Shown: positions 43,975-52,946 of the stretch, one piece after another | How positions within the stretch are numbered: position 1 is the stretch's first letter | How the letters are laid out: every line of letters begins with the position of its first letter | Assembly (NCBI RefSeq): GCF_900770955.1 | Contig: NZ_CAAGLX010000010.1 | Location: 23,938 to 87,937, forward strand | DNA length: 64,000 nt | Source of the DNA: an uncultured Phascolarctobacterium sp. | Lineage (GTDB): Bacteria; Bacillota; Negativicutes; Acidaminococcales; Acidaminococcaceae | Direction of reading: 5' to 3' | Made by a program: the position numbers and the translations under genes | The notes under the pieces: model-generated | Databases searched by the model: none | What the model was told of the DNA's origin: nothing | The model's input: the letters and a program-made list of their open reading frames with translations, nothing else

Positions 43975-44619
43975 TTAGTTTAAGCTCTCCAGGCATTCCT
44001 TAAGACTGTTATAACAAGGATGCTGCAGATCAAAGGCTCCGGCCATGGCTGCCTCACCCAGACGCATGCCGACATATTTGTCGGTGCCTGCGAAATACGT
44101 ATACAATAAATGTCTGCTGTAGTTCAATAAGCCGTTCTCACGCCCGCGGCAGCAATTTACTGTCTGCAGATATTCCGCACTCACATTATAAAGATTATAG
44201 TAATCGCTGCATTCCGAGCTTTCCTGCCGCAGCGACTGCAGCAGCATATCCTCAAGATAGCCTTTTTGCCAACGTTTAGTAGATTTTTTGCCGGGAAAGA
44301 AAAAATGCGTGCAATACTCCACTTCTCTAAAGAAAGTATTGTCACGCACTGCAAAAAATTTCTGCATACGGCGCCCGCGCTCATCAGCCGCGTCGGCAAA
44401 GAATACTGCTTTCCGCACTATTTCTCTGCCTTCCAGCTGTATAAGGCGTTTAGTCAGCAAGCCTAACTTATCGATACCCTGATAATTTACAATCTGCATA
44501 TTAGGCAAGCTGATACCCTGCTTAAATAAATGCCGGAGATAGACGTGCATAAACTGCGCCATCTCCAATCTTTCACACAGCAATAAAACCTCACCGGTAA
44601 TAATGCTTTGCTTACTCAA
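43975..44619 (-). CDS. Protein of unknown function, DUF3226/TOPRIM-like, at the end of the LPS-core operon
   Basis: A 214-residue protein starting at TTG 44619 after GAGGAGG. VFFADAADERGRRMQKFFAV near 72-91 and FFFPGKKSTKRWQKGYLEDMLLQSL near 105-130 resemble the DUF3226 group of small TOPRIM-like proteins; I give this with low confidence. It begins one base after the heptosyltransferase stop, so it is co-transcribed with LPS genes, but a sugar-transfer role is not supported by its sequence. Confidence 0.55.
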   Translation of the reverse strand: MSKQSIITGEVLLLCERLEMAQFMHVYLRHLFKQGISLPNMQIVNYQGIDKLGLLTKRLIQLEGREIVRKAVFFADAADERGRRMQKFFAVRDNTFFREVEYCTHFFFPGKKSTKRWQKGYLEDMLLQSLRQESSECSDYYNLYNVSAEYLQTVNCCRGRENGLLNYSRHLLYTYFAGTDKYVGMRLGEAAMAGAFDLQHPCYNSLKECLESLN

Positions 44620-44620
44620 T

Positions 44621-45667
44621 TTATTCCTCCTCTTGCTGCAGCATCTGCTCGGCAGCCTGCACTACCTGCTCCACTGTCAGACGTGTCATACACTGCATAT
44701 CATCACACTTATGCTTCATTCCGTCCGCACAGCCGGGGCAGGGCGGCAGCGCCGTCACAATCGTCGCAGCCTTGGTATAAGGACCGTACAGCTTCGGACT
44801 GGACGGCCCATACATCGCTACGATAGGCACCTTCTGGCTGATAGCAACGTGCATCGGACCGCTGTCGTTGGTGATAATCAGGCTGCAGCGACGCATTGCC
44901 GCTGCCAGCTCGCCGATACGGAAGCAGCCGGTTGCTACCACAGGAGTTGTCTTCATAAAGCTGACTGCCTCCTGCACCATTTCTTCGTCCATCGTACCGC
45001 CGAAGAATACAGGCTTATAGCCCTTTTCCGCAAGAATATCCGCTACCTTCGCAAAACGCTCAGGCGCCCAGCGCTTGGTAACAACAGCACTGCCGATATT
45101 AAAGCCCACCAGCTTATCTGTAGCGAACACACCGTGCTCACGCCAAAATTCTTCCGCATGCTGCTTATATTCTTCGCTCGGAAAAATTTCCAGACCGTTA
45201 TGCTCCAAATTCTTAACGCCAAGCTGCGTCAGCACATCAAGATACATATCAGCCGCATGAATTCTGCGGTTGAGCGGCGTAAATACATCCCAAAGCGGTT
45301 TGAACAGTGTATGCGTTGTGCCACAACGCAATTTCACCTTGGTAAAAGCGTCAATAAAGCTGCAACGCTCATTCGGATGCAGGTTAATCAGCACATCGAA
45401 ATTCATCTTGCTCAGACGGCGGGCACAGGCCATCAGCGCCAGCAGGCTGTTATCCTTGCCCTTCTTATCAATCGTAATAACCTCATCCAGATACGGATTG
45501 TGCAGCACTACATCCTTCAGCTTTTCATCCGCCAGAAAGGTAATGTGCGCATCCGGTGCCGCCTTACGCAACGCATGGATAAAGGGCGTGGTCAGCGTCA
45601 GGTCTCCCAGATGCATCAAAAATGTTACCAATATTTTTTTGCCGTTTAATTCTACAGCTTGTGCCAT
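44621..45667 (-). CDS. Glycosyltransferase family 9 (ADP-heptose:LPS heptosyltransferase)
   Basis: A 348-residue GT9 enzyme: ILVTFLMHLGDLTLTTPFIHAL near 12-33 (acceptor side), VGFNIGSAVVTKRWAPERFA near 187, LIITNDSGPMHVA near 264 and MYGPSSPKLYGPY near 286 (ADP-heptose binding). It should add heptose to the inner LPS core at the inner membrane's cytosolic face. It shares the stop/start ATG of the GT9 gene upstream. Which of HepI, II or III it is cannot be told. Confidence 0.88.
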   Translation of the reverse strand: MAQAVELNGKKILVTFLMHLGDLTLTTPFIHALRKAAPDAHITFLADEKLKDVVLHNPYLDEVITIDKKGKDNSLLALMACARRLSKMNFDVLINLHPNERCSFIDAFTKVKLRCGTTHTLFKPLWDVFTPLNRRIHAADMYLDVLTQLGVKNLEHNGLEIFPSEEYKQHAEEFWREHGVFATDKLVGFNIGSAVVTKRWAPERFAKVADILAEKGYKPVFFGGTMDEEMVQEAVSFMKTTPVVATGCFRIGELAAAMRRCSLIITNDSGPMHVAISQKVPIVAMYGPSSPKLYGPYTKAATIVTALPPCPGCADGMKHKCDDMQCMTRLTVEQVVQAAEQMLQQEEE

Positions 45668-46716
45668 CAGCCTTTTGCCACCTTTTCCTGATAAATTTTA
45701 TAAACCATTTCCGGCGTTATATCATGCATACAATGCCAGTTATCGCACTTCTTCTTCAAGCAGCCTGCACACTTGGCCGGTGAAAGCAGTACCGTGGAAT
45801 TTTTGCTGCCATACGGTCCGGTGCGGTCAGCCTTCGTCGGTCCGTACATCGCTACCAGCGGCTTCTTCAAGGCCGCGGCAAAATGCAGCGGACCTGTATC
45901 CGCACTGATATAGAAGCTGCAGCCCTTAATCAGCGCCGCCAGCTCACGCAGACTTGTCTGTCCCGTCATGTCGATAACCAAGGAGCTCGCAACCCCCTCA
46001 GCAATCTTCTGTCCCTTGACAGCATCATCCGGACCACCTGCCAGCACCACAAAAGCACCGTCAGCAGTAAGCTTTTTCGCCAGTTCAATATAATGCTCTA
46101 CCGGCCATTCCTTTGTCCACCAGCGCGCTCCCGGAACGATAACAACGTAATCGCCGCCCTGCCAGCCTGCCTCCTGTAGCTTGTGCTGCACCGAAGCTGT
46201 TTCCTTGCTCAAGTCCGGCATGGGGAATTCCACATCATCCAACGAATCTGCCTTGGCGCCAAGATAACGCGCCACATCCAGATAGCGCTCAATAACGTGG
46301 TCCTTGCTGTGACTGCCGCTAATCGCCTTGCTGATAAAGCCGCTGCCCTCACGCATCTCGCAGTAGCCGATGCGATTGCTGCAGCCGCTGATAGCAGCCA
46401 TAGCAGCACTTTTGAAAAGGCCCTGCATATCGATTACCAGGTCAAAATGCTTGCTGTGTAGCAAAGAGCGCATTTCGCAAAAATATTTCAGCTTATCACT
46501 GAAGCCCAGCTTATTAAATTTTACCTTATCAAAATAAAGCACCTCATCAATCACCGGAGGGTCCGGTACAAAGCCGGCAAACTGCGGATGCACCAGCCAG
46601 GTGATTTTGGCCTTAGGATAACGCTTGCGCAGCGCCGCCGCAAAAGGCAGGGTGTGCAATATATCACCCAAAGAGCTCATTTTGATTAACAGGATATTCT
46701 GATACTCCATTATCAT
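45667..46716 (-). CDS. waaC: Glycosyltransferase family 9 (ADP-heptose:LPS heptosyltransferase, WaaC-like)
   Basis: A 349-residue GT9 enzyme with ILLIKMSSLGDILHTLPFAAALR near 8-30, typical of WaaC (heptosyltransferase I), then IVIDMQGLFKSAAMA near 93, IVPGARWWTKEWP near 191, FYISADTGPLHFA near 264 and MYGPTKADRTGPYG near 287. It probably adds the first heptose to Kdo. ATG 46716 or the nearby 46710 could be used. It overlaps gmhB by four bases. Confidence 0.87.
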   Translation of the reverse strand: MIMEYQNILLIKMSSLGDILHTLPFAAALRKRYPKAKITWLVHPQFAGFVPDPPVIDEVLYFDKVKFNKLGFSDKLKYFCEMRSLLHSKHFDLVIDMQGLFKSAAMAAISGCSNRIGYCEMREGSGFISKAISGSHSKDHVIERYLDVARYLGAKADSLDDVEFPMPDLSKETASVQHKLQEAGWQGGDYVVIVPGARWWTKEWPVEHYIELAKKLTADGAFVVLAGGPDDAVKGQKIAEGVASSLVIDMTGQTSLRELAALIKGCSFYISADTGPLHFAAALKKPLVAMYGPTKADRTGPYGSKNSTVLLSPAKCAGCLKKKCDNWHCMHDITPEMVYKIYQEKVAKG

Positions 46717-47219
46717 CTCTCGCTTACAATATTTTTTACGAAATCCAGCAGACTGCCGCCTGTGAAAAGATAGCCTTTAACACCGGCCGCCTCCGCTGCT
46801 TCCACATCGCGCTTGCTGTCACCTACAAGGAAGCTCTGTTCCTTGTCGATATCATATTCGGTCAACGCCTGCAGCAGCATTCCCGGTTTGGGCTTGCGGC
46901 AATCGCACACACCGGTATATTCCGGCACGCTGCCCTCGGGGTGATGCGGGCAATAATAGATTTTTTCTATTTTGCCGCCGGCTGCAGTAATTTCCTGCTG
47001 CATATAAGCATGCAGCTCATTCATCTGCTCTATTGTGTAATAACCACGCGCGATACCGCTCTGGTTCGTTACGATAAAAATTTTATAACCGAGCTGCGAC
47101 AGAAATGCCACAGCCTCGCGTGCACCGTCAATCCAGCGCAGGTCTTCTTTTTTATAGAGATAGGCTACATCAACATTGAGCACGCCATCCCTATCGAAAA
47201 ATACAGCCTTAGCCTTCAT
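46713..47219 (-). CDS. gmhB: D-glycero-D-manno-heptose 1,7-bisphosphate 7-phosphatase
   Basis: A 168-residue HAD phosphatase. KAVFFDRDGVLNVD near 4 is motif I, FIVTNQSGIARGY near 46 motif II, and LVGDSKRDVEAAEAAG near 130 motif IV; CPHHPE ... CDCRKPKPGM near 92-113 is the zinc-binding loop of GmhB. It makes heptose-1-phosphate for ADP-heptose. ATG 47219 overlaps the hldD end by 11 bases; a 36-codon extension inside hldD is ignored. Confidence 0.92.
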   Translation of the reverse strand: MKAKAVFFDRDGVLNVDVAYLYKKEDLRWIDGAREAVAFLSQLGYKIFIVTNQSGIARGYYTIEQMNELHAYMQQEITAAGGKIEKIYYCPHHPEGSVPEYTGVCDCRKPKPGMLLQALTEYDIDKEQSFLVGDSKRDVEAAEAAGVKGYLFTGGSLLDFVKNIVSER

Positions 47220-48183
47220 AAACGTAGTAACCGCCGGTCTTGTCGAGCAGCTGGCAATATTCCTCGGCAGCTTCTTCAATCGGAGTAAAGCCTCCGTCAT
47301 AGCCTGCTGCCAAAAGGTTGGTGTCATCTGCTTCGGTAAAGCTCTGGTATTTGCCCTTCAGCACCTCGGGGAACGGTACATATTCCAGCTCGCCGCTGCC
47401 AAAATGCTTCAGCACAGCCTTAGCCAAGGTGTTGAACTGATGCGCATGACCGGTACCGCAGTTGAAAATACCGCTGATTTCCGGATGCTCCCAGAAATAG
47501 AAGTTTACCTTTACGACGTCCTTTACATACACAAAGTCACGGGTATGCTCGCCCGGGCCATAGCCGGCATATTCGCCGAACAGACGTACCTTGTGCTCTG
47601 CCTTCCATTGGTTATACATTTGGTAAATCATGGAAGCCATTTTGCCTTTATGATTCTCCTGCGGACCATATACGTTGAAATAACGCAGGCCTACTACCTG
47701 GCTTTGTGCCTGCGGCAGCAGACGGCGCAGATAGTTGTCGAAGAACAGCTTGGAGAAAGCATACACGTTCAGGGCTTCTTCGCACGCAGGCTCTTCACGG
47801 AAGCCATGCGCACCGCTGCCATAGGTAGAAGCAGAGGAAGCGTACATCATCTGAATCTTTCTGTCGAGGCAGAAATGCAGCACGTTTTTGGTATACTCAA
47901 AGTTATTTTCCATCATGTATTTGCCGTTATATTCCATAGTATCGGAGCAAGCGCCCTCATGGAAGATAACGTCAATTTTTTCATGGTTGAATTTGCCTGT
48001 CTTCAAAGCATCCATGAAAGCATACTTATCCATATAATCCTTAACCTTCAGGCCTTGGATATTTTTGAATTTAACCATGTTGGTCAGGTTATCGACAACA
48101 AGAATGTCATCAATACCACGATCATTTAAGCCTTTAACAATATTACTGCCGATAAAACCGGCACCACCAGTTACGATAATCAT
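47209..48183 (-). CDS. hldD: ADP-L-glycero-D-manno-heptose 6-epimerase
   Basis: A 324-residue short-chain dehydrogenase. NAD site IIVTGGAGFIGSNIVKGLN at the start, FHEGACSDT near 74, SSASTYG near 114 and YAFSKLFFDNY near 140 with the catalytic Tyr-Lys. The pattern is that of RfaD/HldD, which epimerises ADP-heptose before transfer to LPS. Its start overlaps the hldE stop by four bases. Confidence 0.93.
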   Translation of the reverse strand: MIIVTGGAGFIGSNIVKGLNDRGIDDILVVDNLTNMVKFKNIQGLKVKDYMDKYAFMDALKTGKFNHEKIDVIFHEGACSDTMEYNGKYMMENNFEYTKNVLHFCLDRKIQMMYASSASTYGSGAHGFREEPACEEALNVYAFSKLFFDNYLRRLLPQAQSQVVGLRYFNVYGPQENHKGKMASMIYQMYNQWKAEHKVRLFGEYAGYGPGEHTRDFVYVKDVVKVNFYFWEHPEISGIFNCGTGHAHQFNTLAKAVLKHFGSGELEYVPFPEVLKGKYQSFTEADDTNLLAAGYDGGFTPIEEAAEEYCQLLDKTGGYYVYEG

Positions 48184-49682
48184 AATTTGCCCTCCTTAAC
48201 CATTTTAACAATCTTTTCCACTACTCCGGTTGTAGAATAACCATCTTCAAATTCTATAATGCGCACCTCGCCGGCATATTCACGTCCTGCTACTTCCTCA
48301 GGCTTGTAATCGCCGCCCTTGACAAGAATATCGGGACGAATTTTTTCAATCAGTTCGGTAGGCGTGTCCTGATCAAACAGTACCACCGCATCTACACAGG
48401 CCAGCGCAGCCAGTACGCGCGCACGGTCCAGCTCATGCACCAAAGGTCGTGTTTCTCCCTTCAGTCGGCGCACAGAAGCATCAGTATTCAAGCCGACAAT
48501 CAAATGCTTGCCAAGGTTACGCGCCTTTTCCAGATATGTCACATGACCTACATGCAGGATATCGAAGCAGCCGTTGGTGAAAACAATCTTTTCGCCGCAG
48601 GCTCTCCAGGTTGCTGCCAAAGAAGCAATCTCCTGCCAGCTCAGCGTGCGGTAGCCACGCCCCTGCTTGCGCTCCTCCGTCAGCAAATCCTTCAAAAGCT
48701 CGTCGCGATGTACAGGATAAGTACCGACCTTGGCTACAACAATGCCTGCGGCACGGTTCGCCATATAAACAGCATCAGCCAATGACAGCTTACCGGCAAC
48801 ACCTGCCAGAAGCGTTGCCGCCACCGTATCACCGGCACCAGAAACATCAAACACCTCAATAGCTGTAGCAGGACTATGCAGCACCTGCTCGGCGTTAACC
48901 AGGCTCATACCGCGCTCACTGCGGGTAACAACCACATTTCTGATATGGAATCTATCACGGGCAGCCTGCGCCATGCTAACAACTGCTTCATCGGAGTTTT
49001 CACGCTGACAGCCTGCAGCCTCGCACATTTCCTTTAAGTTAGGCGTAATAAAGTCGCAGCCGTCATACTTGGACCAGTCCGCTCCCTTAGGATCAATCAA
49101 AACCGGTATACCATAGGCCTTGCCCTGAGCAATCACCCATTGACAAAAATCATCTGAGCACACACCCTTGGCATAATCGGAAACAATAATGCCGTCCAGG
49201 CCTTCGTCAAGCAAGCCTGCCAGCCAGTGACGCAGCTCAACGATTTCATCAGGAAACAAATCACCGGTTTCTTCAAAATCAAGCCGCAGCATCTGCTGAT
49301 TGCCGCCCAAAACACGCAGCTTGGTAATGGTCTTGCGGCGCTTGCTTTTCACCAGTCCCTGATGATTGATGCCTGCATCGTCCATCAGCTTTTCCAACAG
49401 CAGACGATTTTCATCATCACCGGTCACACCGCCCATAAAAACCTGACATTCCAAATGAGCCAGATTGGCAGCAACGTTGGCCGCACCGCCCAGCACGGAA
49501 TTTATTTTTGTAATACGTGTTACCGGTACAGGAGCTTCCGGCGAAATGCGTTTTACCTCACCCTGAAAGTATCTGTCCAGCATCACATCGCCGATAACGG
49601 CAATGCGTACATTTTTAATCTGTTCCGCTAAAAAAGTTGTTACAGCTAAATCAGCCAAATTATTCACCATCCACCAGCTCAC
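48180..49682 (-). CDS. hldE: Bifunctional heptose 7-phosphate kinase / heptose 1-phosphate adenylyltransferase
   Basis: A 500-residue fusion. The N-terminal PfkB-type kinase (residues about 25-330) has IGDVMLDRYFQG, LGGAANVAANLA near 65 and DVSGAGDTVAA near 280. The C-terminal nucleotidyltransferase has FTNGCFDILHVGHVTYLEKA near 365. It makes ADP-D,D-heptose with gmhA and gmhB. The start could be ATG 49682 or 49670 (MVNNLA), both overlapping or adjoining gmhA; neither has a strong ribosome site. Confidence 0.93.
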   Translation of the reverse strand: MSWWMVNNLADLAVTTFLAEQIKNVRIAVIGDVMLDRYFQGEVKRISPEAPVPVTRITKINSVLGGAANVAANLAHLECQVFMGGVTGDDENRLLLEKLMDDAGINHQGLVKSKRRKTITKLRVLGGNQQMLRLDFEETGDLFPDEIVELRHWLAGLLDEGLDGIIVSDYAKGVCSDDFCQWVIAQGKAYGIPVLIDPKGADWSKYDGCDFITPNLKEMCEAAGCQRENSDEAVVSMAQAARDRFHIRNVVVTRSERGMSLVNAEQVLHSPATAIEVFDVSGAGDTVAATLLAGVAGKLSLADAVYMANRAAGIVVAKVGTYPVHRDELLKDLLTEERKQGRGYRTLSWQEIASLAATWRACGEKIVFTNGCFDILHVGHVTYLEKARNLGKHLIVGLNTDASVRRLKGETRPLVHELDRARVLAALACVDAVVLFDQDTPTELIEKIRPDILVKGGDYKPEEVAGREYAGEVRIIEFEDGYSTTGVVEKIVKMVKEGKL

Positions 49683-50223
49683 ATAAAATGTGGCCTATCA
49701 AAATATGCATTTCCTGCGCACGTGCAGTAACCTTCGCCGGCACAGCAACGCATTCGTCGCACAGCTGCTTCATTTTGCCGCCGCCCTCAGCCGTCATACC
49801 AACGCAGAACACGCCCATGCTTTTAGCCAGTTCAATAGCCTCCACAACATTGGCACTATTGCCGCTCGTGGAAATGCCTACAAGCACATCTCCAGGACGG
49901 GCAAGCGCCTGTACCTGACGCACGAAAACCTTGTCATAGCCGTAATCATTGCCGACAGCAGTCAAGATGGAGGTATCTACCGTCAGTGCGATAGCAGGCA
50001 GACCGGCGCGTTCCTTTTGAAAACGGCCGACAAACTCGGCAGCCAGATGCTGACTGTCAGCAGCACTGCCGCCATTGCCGCAGAACAAAACCTTATTGCC
50101 ATTTGCCAAAGCTTTTTTGACTTCCGCAGCAATGCGCTCAATCTGTGCCAGAATATCGCTGTTCATCACAGCCTCTGCCACCTGCAGATGGTCCAGAAAG
50201 CGTTGCTTAATAATCTCTCTCAT
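49660..50223 (-). CDS. gmhA: Sedoheptulose 7-phosphate isomerase
   Basis: A 187-residue SIS-domain isomerase, first step of the ADP-heptose route. VLFCGNGGSAADSQHLAAEF near 45-64 is the phosphosugar-binding signature; GISTSGNSANVVEA near 115 and the C-terminal ILIGHILCELVD complete the family pattern. It lies between the LptD-like gene and hldE in the same direction, overlapping hldE. Confidence 0.93.
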   Translation of the reverse strand: MREIIKQRFLDHLQVAEAVMNSDILAQIERIAAEVKKALANGNKVLFCGNGGSAADSQHLAAEFVGRFQKERAGLPAIALTVDTSILTAVGNDYGYDKVFVRQVQALARPGDVLVGISTSGNSANVVEAIELAKSMGVFCVGMTAEGGGKMKQLCDECVAVPAKVTARAQEMHILIGHILCELVDGE

Positions 50224-50237
50224 TTTCTACCTCATTA

Positions 50238-51716
50238 TTACCAGTTCATAAAATCAAATTTAGCTTCAAATTCACTGTCTTTAGCAGCAGTATCTCTATG
50301 CTTATAAATCAGCGAAAGCTGCCAGCAGCAGAACTTATGCGTCCAGCTGTATCTTGTTTCATAATTTTCCTTTTGGTCTAAATCATAACGGTTGATAATG
50401 GTAAAGCTGTTCTTGTCATCCATAATATACTGCAGACCATTACGCAGCTCTTTGGCCATATCAGGCTGATCATAGGTGAATACATCTGTCGTAAAATCTT
50501 CACGATAATAGCCTATCCAGGTATTCCAGCGCGGGCTGATTTTCTGACCTAAGGTTGCATAGTAAACATTAGTAGACTGCACGGAATCCTCGGCACTCTC
50601 ACGCGTCCACTTCTTGCCGATTGTCAAATCCAAAGAAGTATTTTTGCTGTTGAACAGATAAATACGGTCATGATTAAGAAACGCACCGTATTCTGTATGC
50701 CAGCTCTTACGTCCGGTATCATCATTTTTCCACAGACCACGCTCAAAGTATGCGCTGTAGGATAAGGGCAGACCGGGTGCGATATGATGATTCTTGTAGT
50801 TGAAGCGGATATTGTTCTGCTTCTCTACCCATTCATCATCATCCTCATACCAGCCGTTTTCATAGGTAATCTTAAAATTACGCTCGTTATGCTCCAAACC
50901 GTAAACAGGCTTGTAGCCGGCCTTGCTGTAATAATTTAAATCAGCATAAACCGTATCCTTATCTCCTAACGGACGCTCGTAGGAAAGATTAACATAGGTA
51001 CCCTTGTCGCTGTCCTTAAAGCCGATATGCGGCAGAATGCGTTCCTTGGATTTTTCCGTCAGGCTGTTTTCCCAATAATCACGGGAATAGATATGCTTGC
51101 CGCGTACAAAAACCTTTACGTCGCGAGCTACCATTTTATCATTGGGATAAATCTCAAAGGTATTAGCCTTGATTTCCAGACACTTGGGATGCTTTACTGC
51201 CGGGCAACGGCTCGTAGAACCGCCCTCGTCCAAAATCATCTTATCGGGATAAATCTCGGCATGAAGTGCAGTAAAGTAATCCTTGCCGTTTTTGCCGGTC
51301 AATTTTTTCAGCTCACCGGTTTTATTGTTAAAGTTGTAATGGCCCCAGGCAGTCTGCATTTCGCTGGCGCCCTCTACCAGTTTGCCACCCTCTAACAGCC
51401 AGATGTCGCCGGTTTTCATATTGCCCTTGACCTGCGTTGCATAAACATCCTGACCATTCTGTGACACCTTGATATTGCCTTCAGCATGAAAATCACCGCT
51501 GACAGTATCGTATGCGGCATGTTCGCCTGTCAGACGAATCGGCAGCCCCTGCTGCTTTTCTGTATCCAGCTTTTCGCGATGCGGTACCGCAGCATTAGGT
51601 TCTTCAACAGATGCCGGGCTTAACATGCTGTCGCTGTTGCTGTTGCTGAACTGCTCTGCATAAACAGGCAGGCACATGCCTAGTGCCAAAGCTGTAGCTA
51701 TAAAAGTCTTATGCAT
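50238..51716 (-). CDS. LptD-like outer-membrane LPS-assembly protein (short form)
   Basis: A 492-residue exported protein with a signal peptide ending near AYA-E (about residue 20). Residues about 57-155 show an OstA/LptA-like jellyroll (IRLTGEHAAYDTVSGDFHAEGNI). A cysteine pair lies in SRCPAVKHPKCLEI near 168-176. The rest is rich in alternating beta strands and ends MNW, as in barrel proteins. E. coli LptD has about 780 residues, so this is a reduced form as expected in Negativicutes. It starts the ADP-heptose operon. Confidence 0.72.
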   Translation of the reverse strand: MHKTFIATALALGMCLPVYAEQFSNSNSDSMLSPASVEEPNAAVPHREKLDTEKQQGLPIRLTGEHAAYDTVSGDFHAEGNIKVSQNGQDVYATQVKGNMKTGDIWLLEGGKLVEGASEMQTAWGHYNFNNKTGELKKLTGKNGKDYFTALHAEIYPDKMILDEGGSTSRCPAVKHPKCLEIKANTFEIYPNDKMVARDVKVFVRGKHIYSRDYWENSLTEKSKERILPHIGFKDSDKGTYVNLSYERPLGDKDTVYADLNYYSKAGYKPVYGLEHNERNFKITYENGWYEDDDEWVEKQNNIRFNYKNHHIAPGLPLSYSAYFERGLWKNDDTGRKSWHTEYGAFLNHDRIYLFNSKNTSLDLTIGKKWTRESAEDSVQSTNVYYATLGQKISPRWNTWIGYYREDFTTDVFTYDQPDMAKELRNGLQYIMDDKNSFTIINRYDLDQKENYETRYSWTHKFCCWQLSLIYKHRDTAAKDSEFEAKFDFMNW

Positions 51717-51793
51717 ATAAAAAACTCCTTTTTCTATATTGATGAAGAAAAAATTTCATAATAATCCACTTAACATTATACCATAAAAAAAGC

Positions 51794-51821
51794 AAAAGCT
51801 CACTCGAAAGAGTGAGCTTTT
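51794..51821. terminator. Terminator after the repeat-containing exported protein gene
   Basis: AAAAGCTCACTC and GAGTGAGCTTTT form a perfect 12-bp stem with a GAAA or TTTC loop; the minus strand continues with GCTTTTTTT. Confidence 0.85.
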
Positions 51822-51839
51822 CACGTATAATTTTCGATT

Positions 51840-52769
51840 TTATTCCTGATACACAACGCCCTGCAGCGAAGTATCCTCAGCAGTCTGCACAAAGGTTTCA
51901 CAGCCAACCGGAATGGTTACGCTGTTGCCCTTGACAAAAGCACCGCCAACCAGGCCCACAGGACCAAGAATAATCATACCGCCGATAGCAGCACCGGCTG
52001 CACCGGCAATGCTTTCGGCCTTTTGTTTGGCAAGCTCGCCTACAGTAACAGGAATCTTGGTGCCGTCTACACCATAAATACAGGTAAAGTTGATATCAAT
52101 GCGTCCGTCCTTACCAAAGATACCGGGCTGAACTACCTTTTTAACCTCGCCGATACCGGTTGCACCCTTCGGCAGTACCAGCACATCATTGACATACAGG
52201 TTATCCGCTGCTTTAAAATGCACTGTGTCACCCTGACGGCTCATTTTAGTGCTCAGCTCAGAGGTAAAAATAATTTTGAAAACAGAATCCTTCGGAAGAG
52301 TTACCACCTGTACCGGAACATTTCCGTCCTCATAGGAAGCGAGCTTCAGCAGATTTTCCAGACGTCCGCTCAGAGAACCGGTCTGATTCTGGCCGTAAAG
52401 CAGCTTTTCCGTAGCTTCAATACGGTTTTTGGCTGCGCCGCCGGACATGCTTTCATTCATTTTCCATTCTACTACGTTCAGCTTTGTAGCAAAGGAAGCC
52501 TCTCCGTTATCGGGAGTACCCTCCAGATAATCATACATATTATCAACGCGGTTGATAATAGCATCACTGGTAATAGTACCGTAAACATCATCTTCAAGAC
52601 TGTCCATACGCTGCAGCAAAGAGCCGCTCTGCTCCGTACCATAGAGCATCTTTTCCATTGCGCCGATTTTGTCTGCCATCGGTATAGCAGAATCAGCAGC
52701 AAAGCCCGGGATTACTGTAGTAAAGCAAAAAATAAAGGTCAACAATAAAGTTGCAAGCTGTTTTTTCAA
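51840..52769 (-). CDS. Exported protein with N-terminal repeats and beta-rich C-terminus
   Basis: A 309-residue protein with a signal peptide (MKKQLATLLL ... GFAADS). A motif of the form K(M/L)LYG-x-x-Q-(S/T)-GSL-x-x-R recurs (LYGTEQSGSLLQR near 32, LYGQNQTGSLSGR near 118) with a related VYGT unit between. The C-terminal half (LVLPKGATGIGEV) resembles VirB10/TrbI-like beta domains, and a glycine-rich stretch near 255-280 could cross or touch a membrane. TTG 52769 is chosen for GGAGG eight bases before. Function unknown; envelope location inferred. Confidence 0.65.
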   Translation of the reverse strand: MKKQLATLLLTFIFCFTTVIPGFAADSAIPMADKIGAMEKMLYGTEQSGSLLQRMDSLEDDVYGTITSDAIINRVDNMYDYLEGTPDNGEASFATKLNVVEWKMNESMSGGAAKNRIEATEKLLYGQNQTGSLSGRLENLLKLASYEDGNVPVQVVTLPKDSVFKIIFTSELSTKMSRQGDTVHFKAADNLYVNDVLVLPKGATGIGEVKKVVQPGIFGKDGRIDINFTCIYGVDGTKIPVTVGELAKQKAESIAGAAGAAIGGMIILGPVGLVGGAFVKGNSVTIPVGCETFVQTAEDTSLQGVVYQE

Positions 52770-52946
52770 TTTTCTTACCTCCAATCAGAGCTATATATAT
52801 TCTCATTATAGCATGTTTTGTCTAAAAAAAACAGAGGTTCTCTTCTGAACCTCTGCTTTATCCAATGTAAAATTTGTACAGTTTGTTACTATAAATAATA
52901 TTACAAACAGCTTTTGTGCCTATATCACAAACCAAACAAGCTGTTT

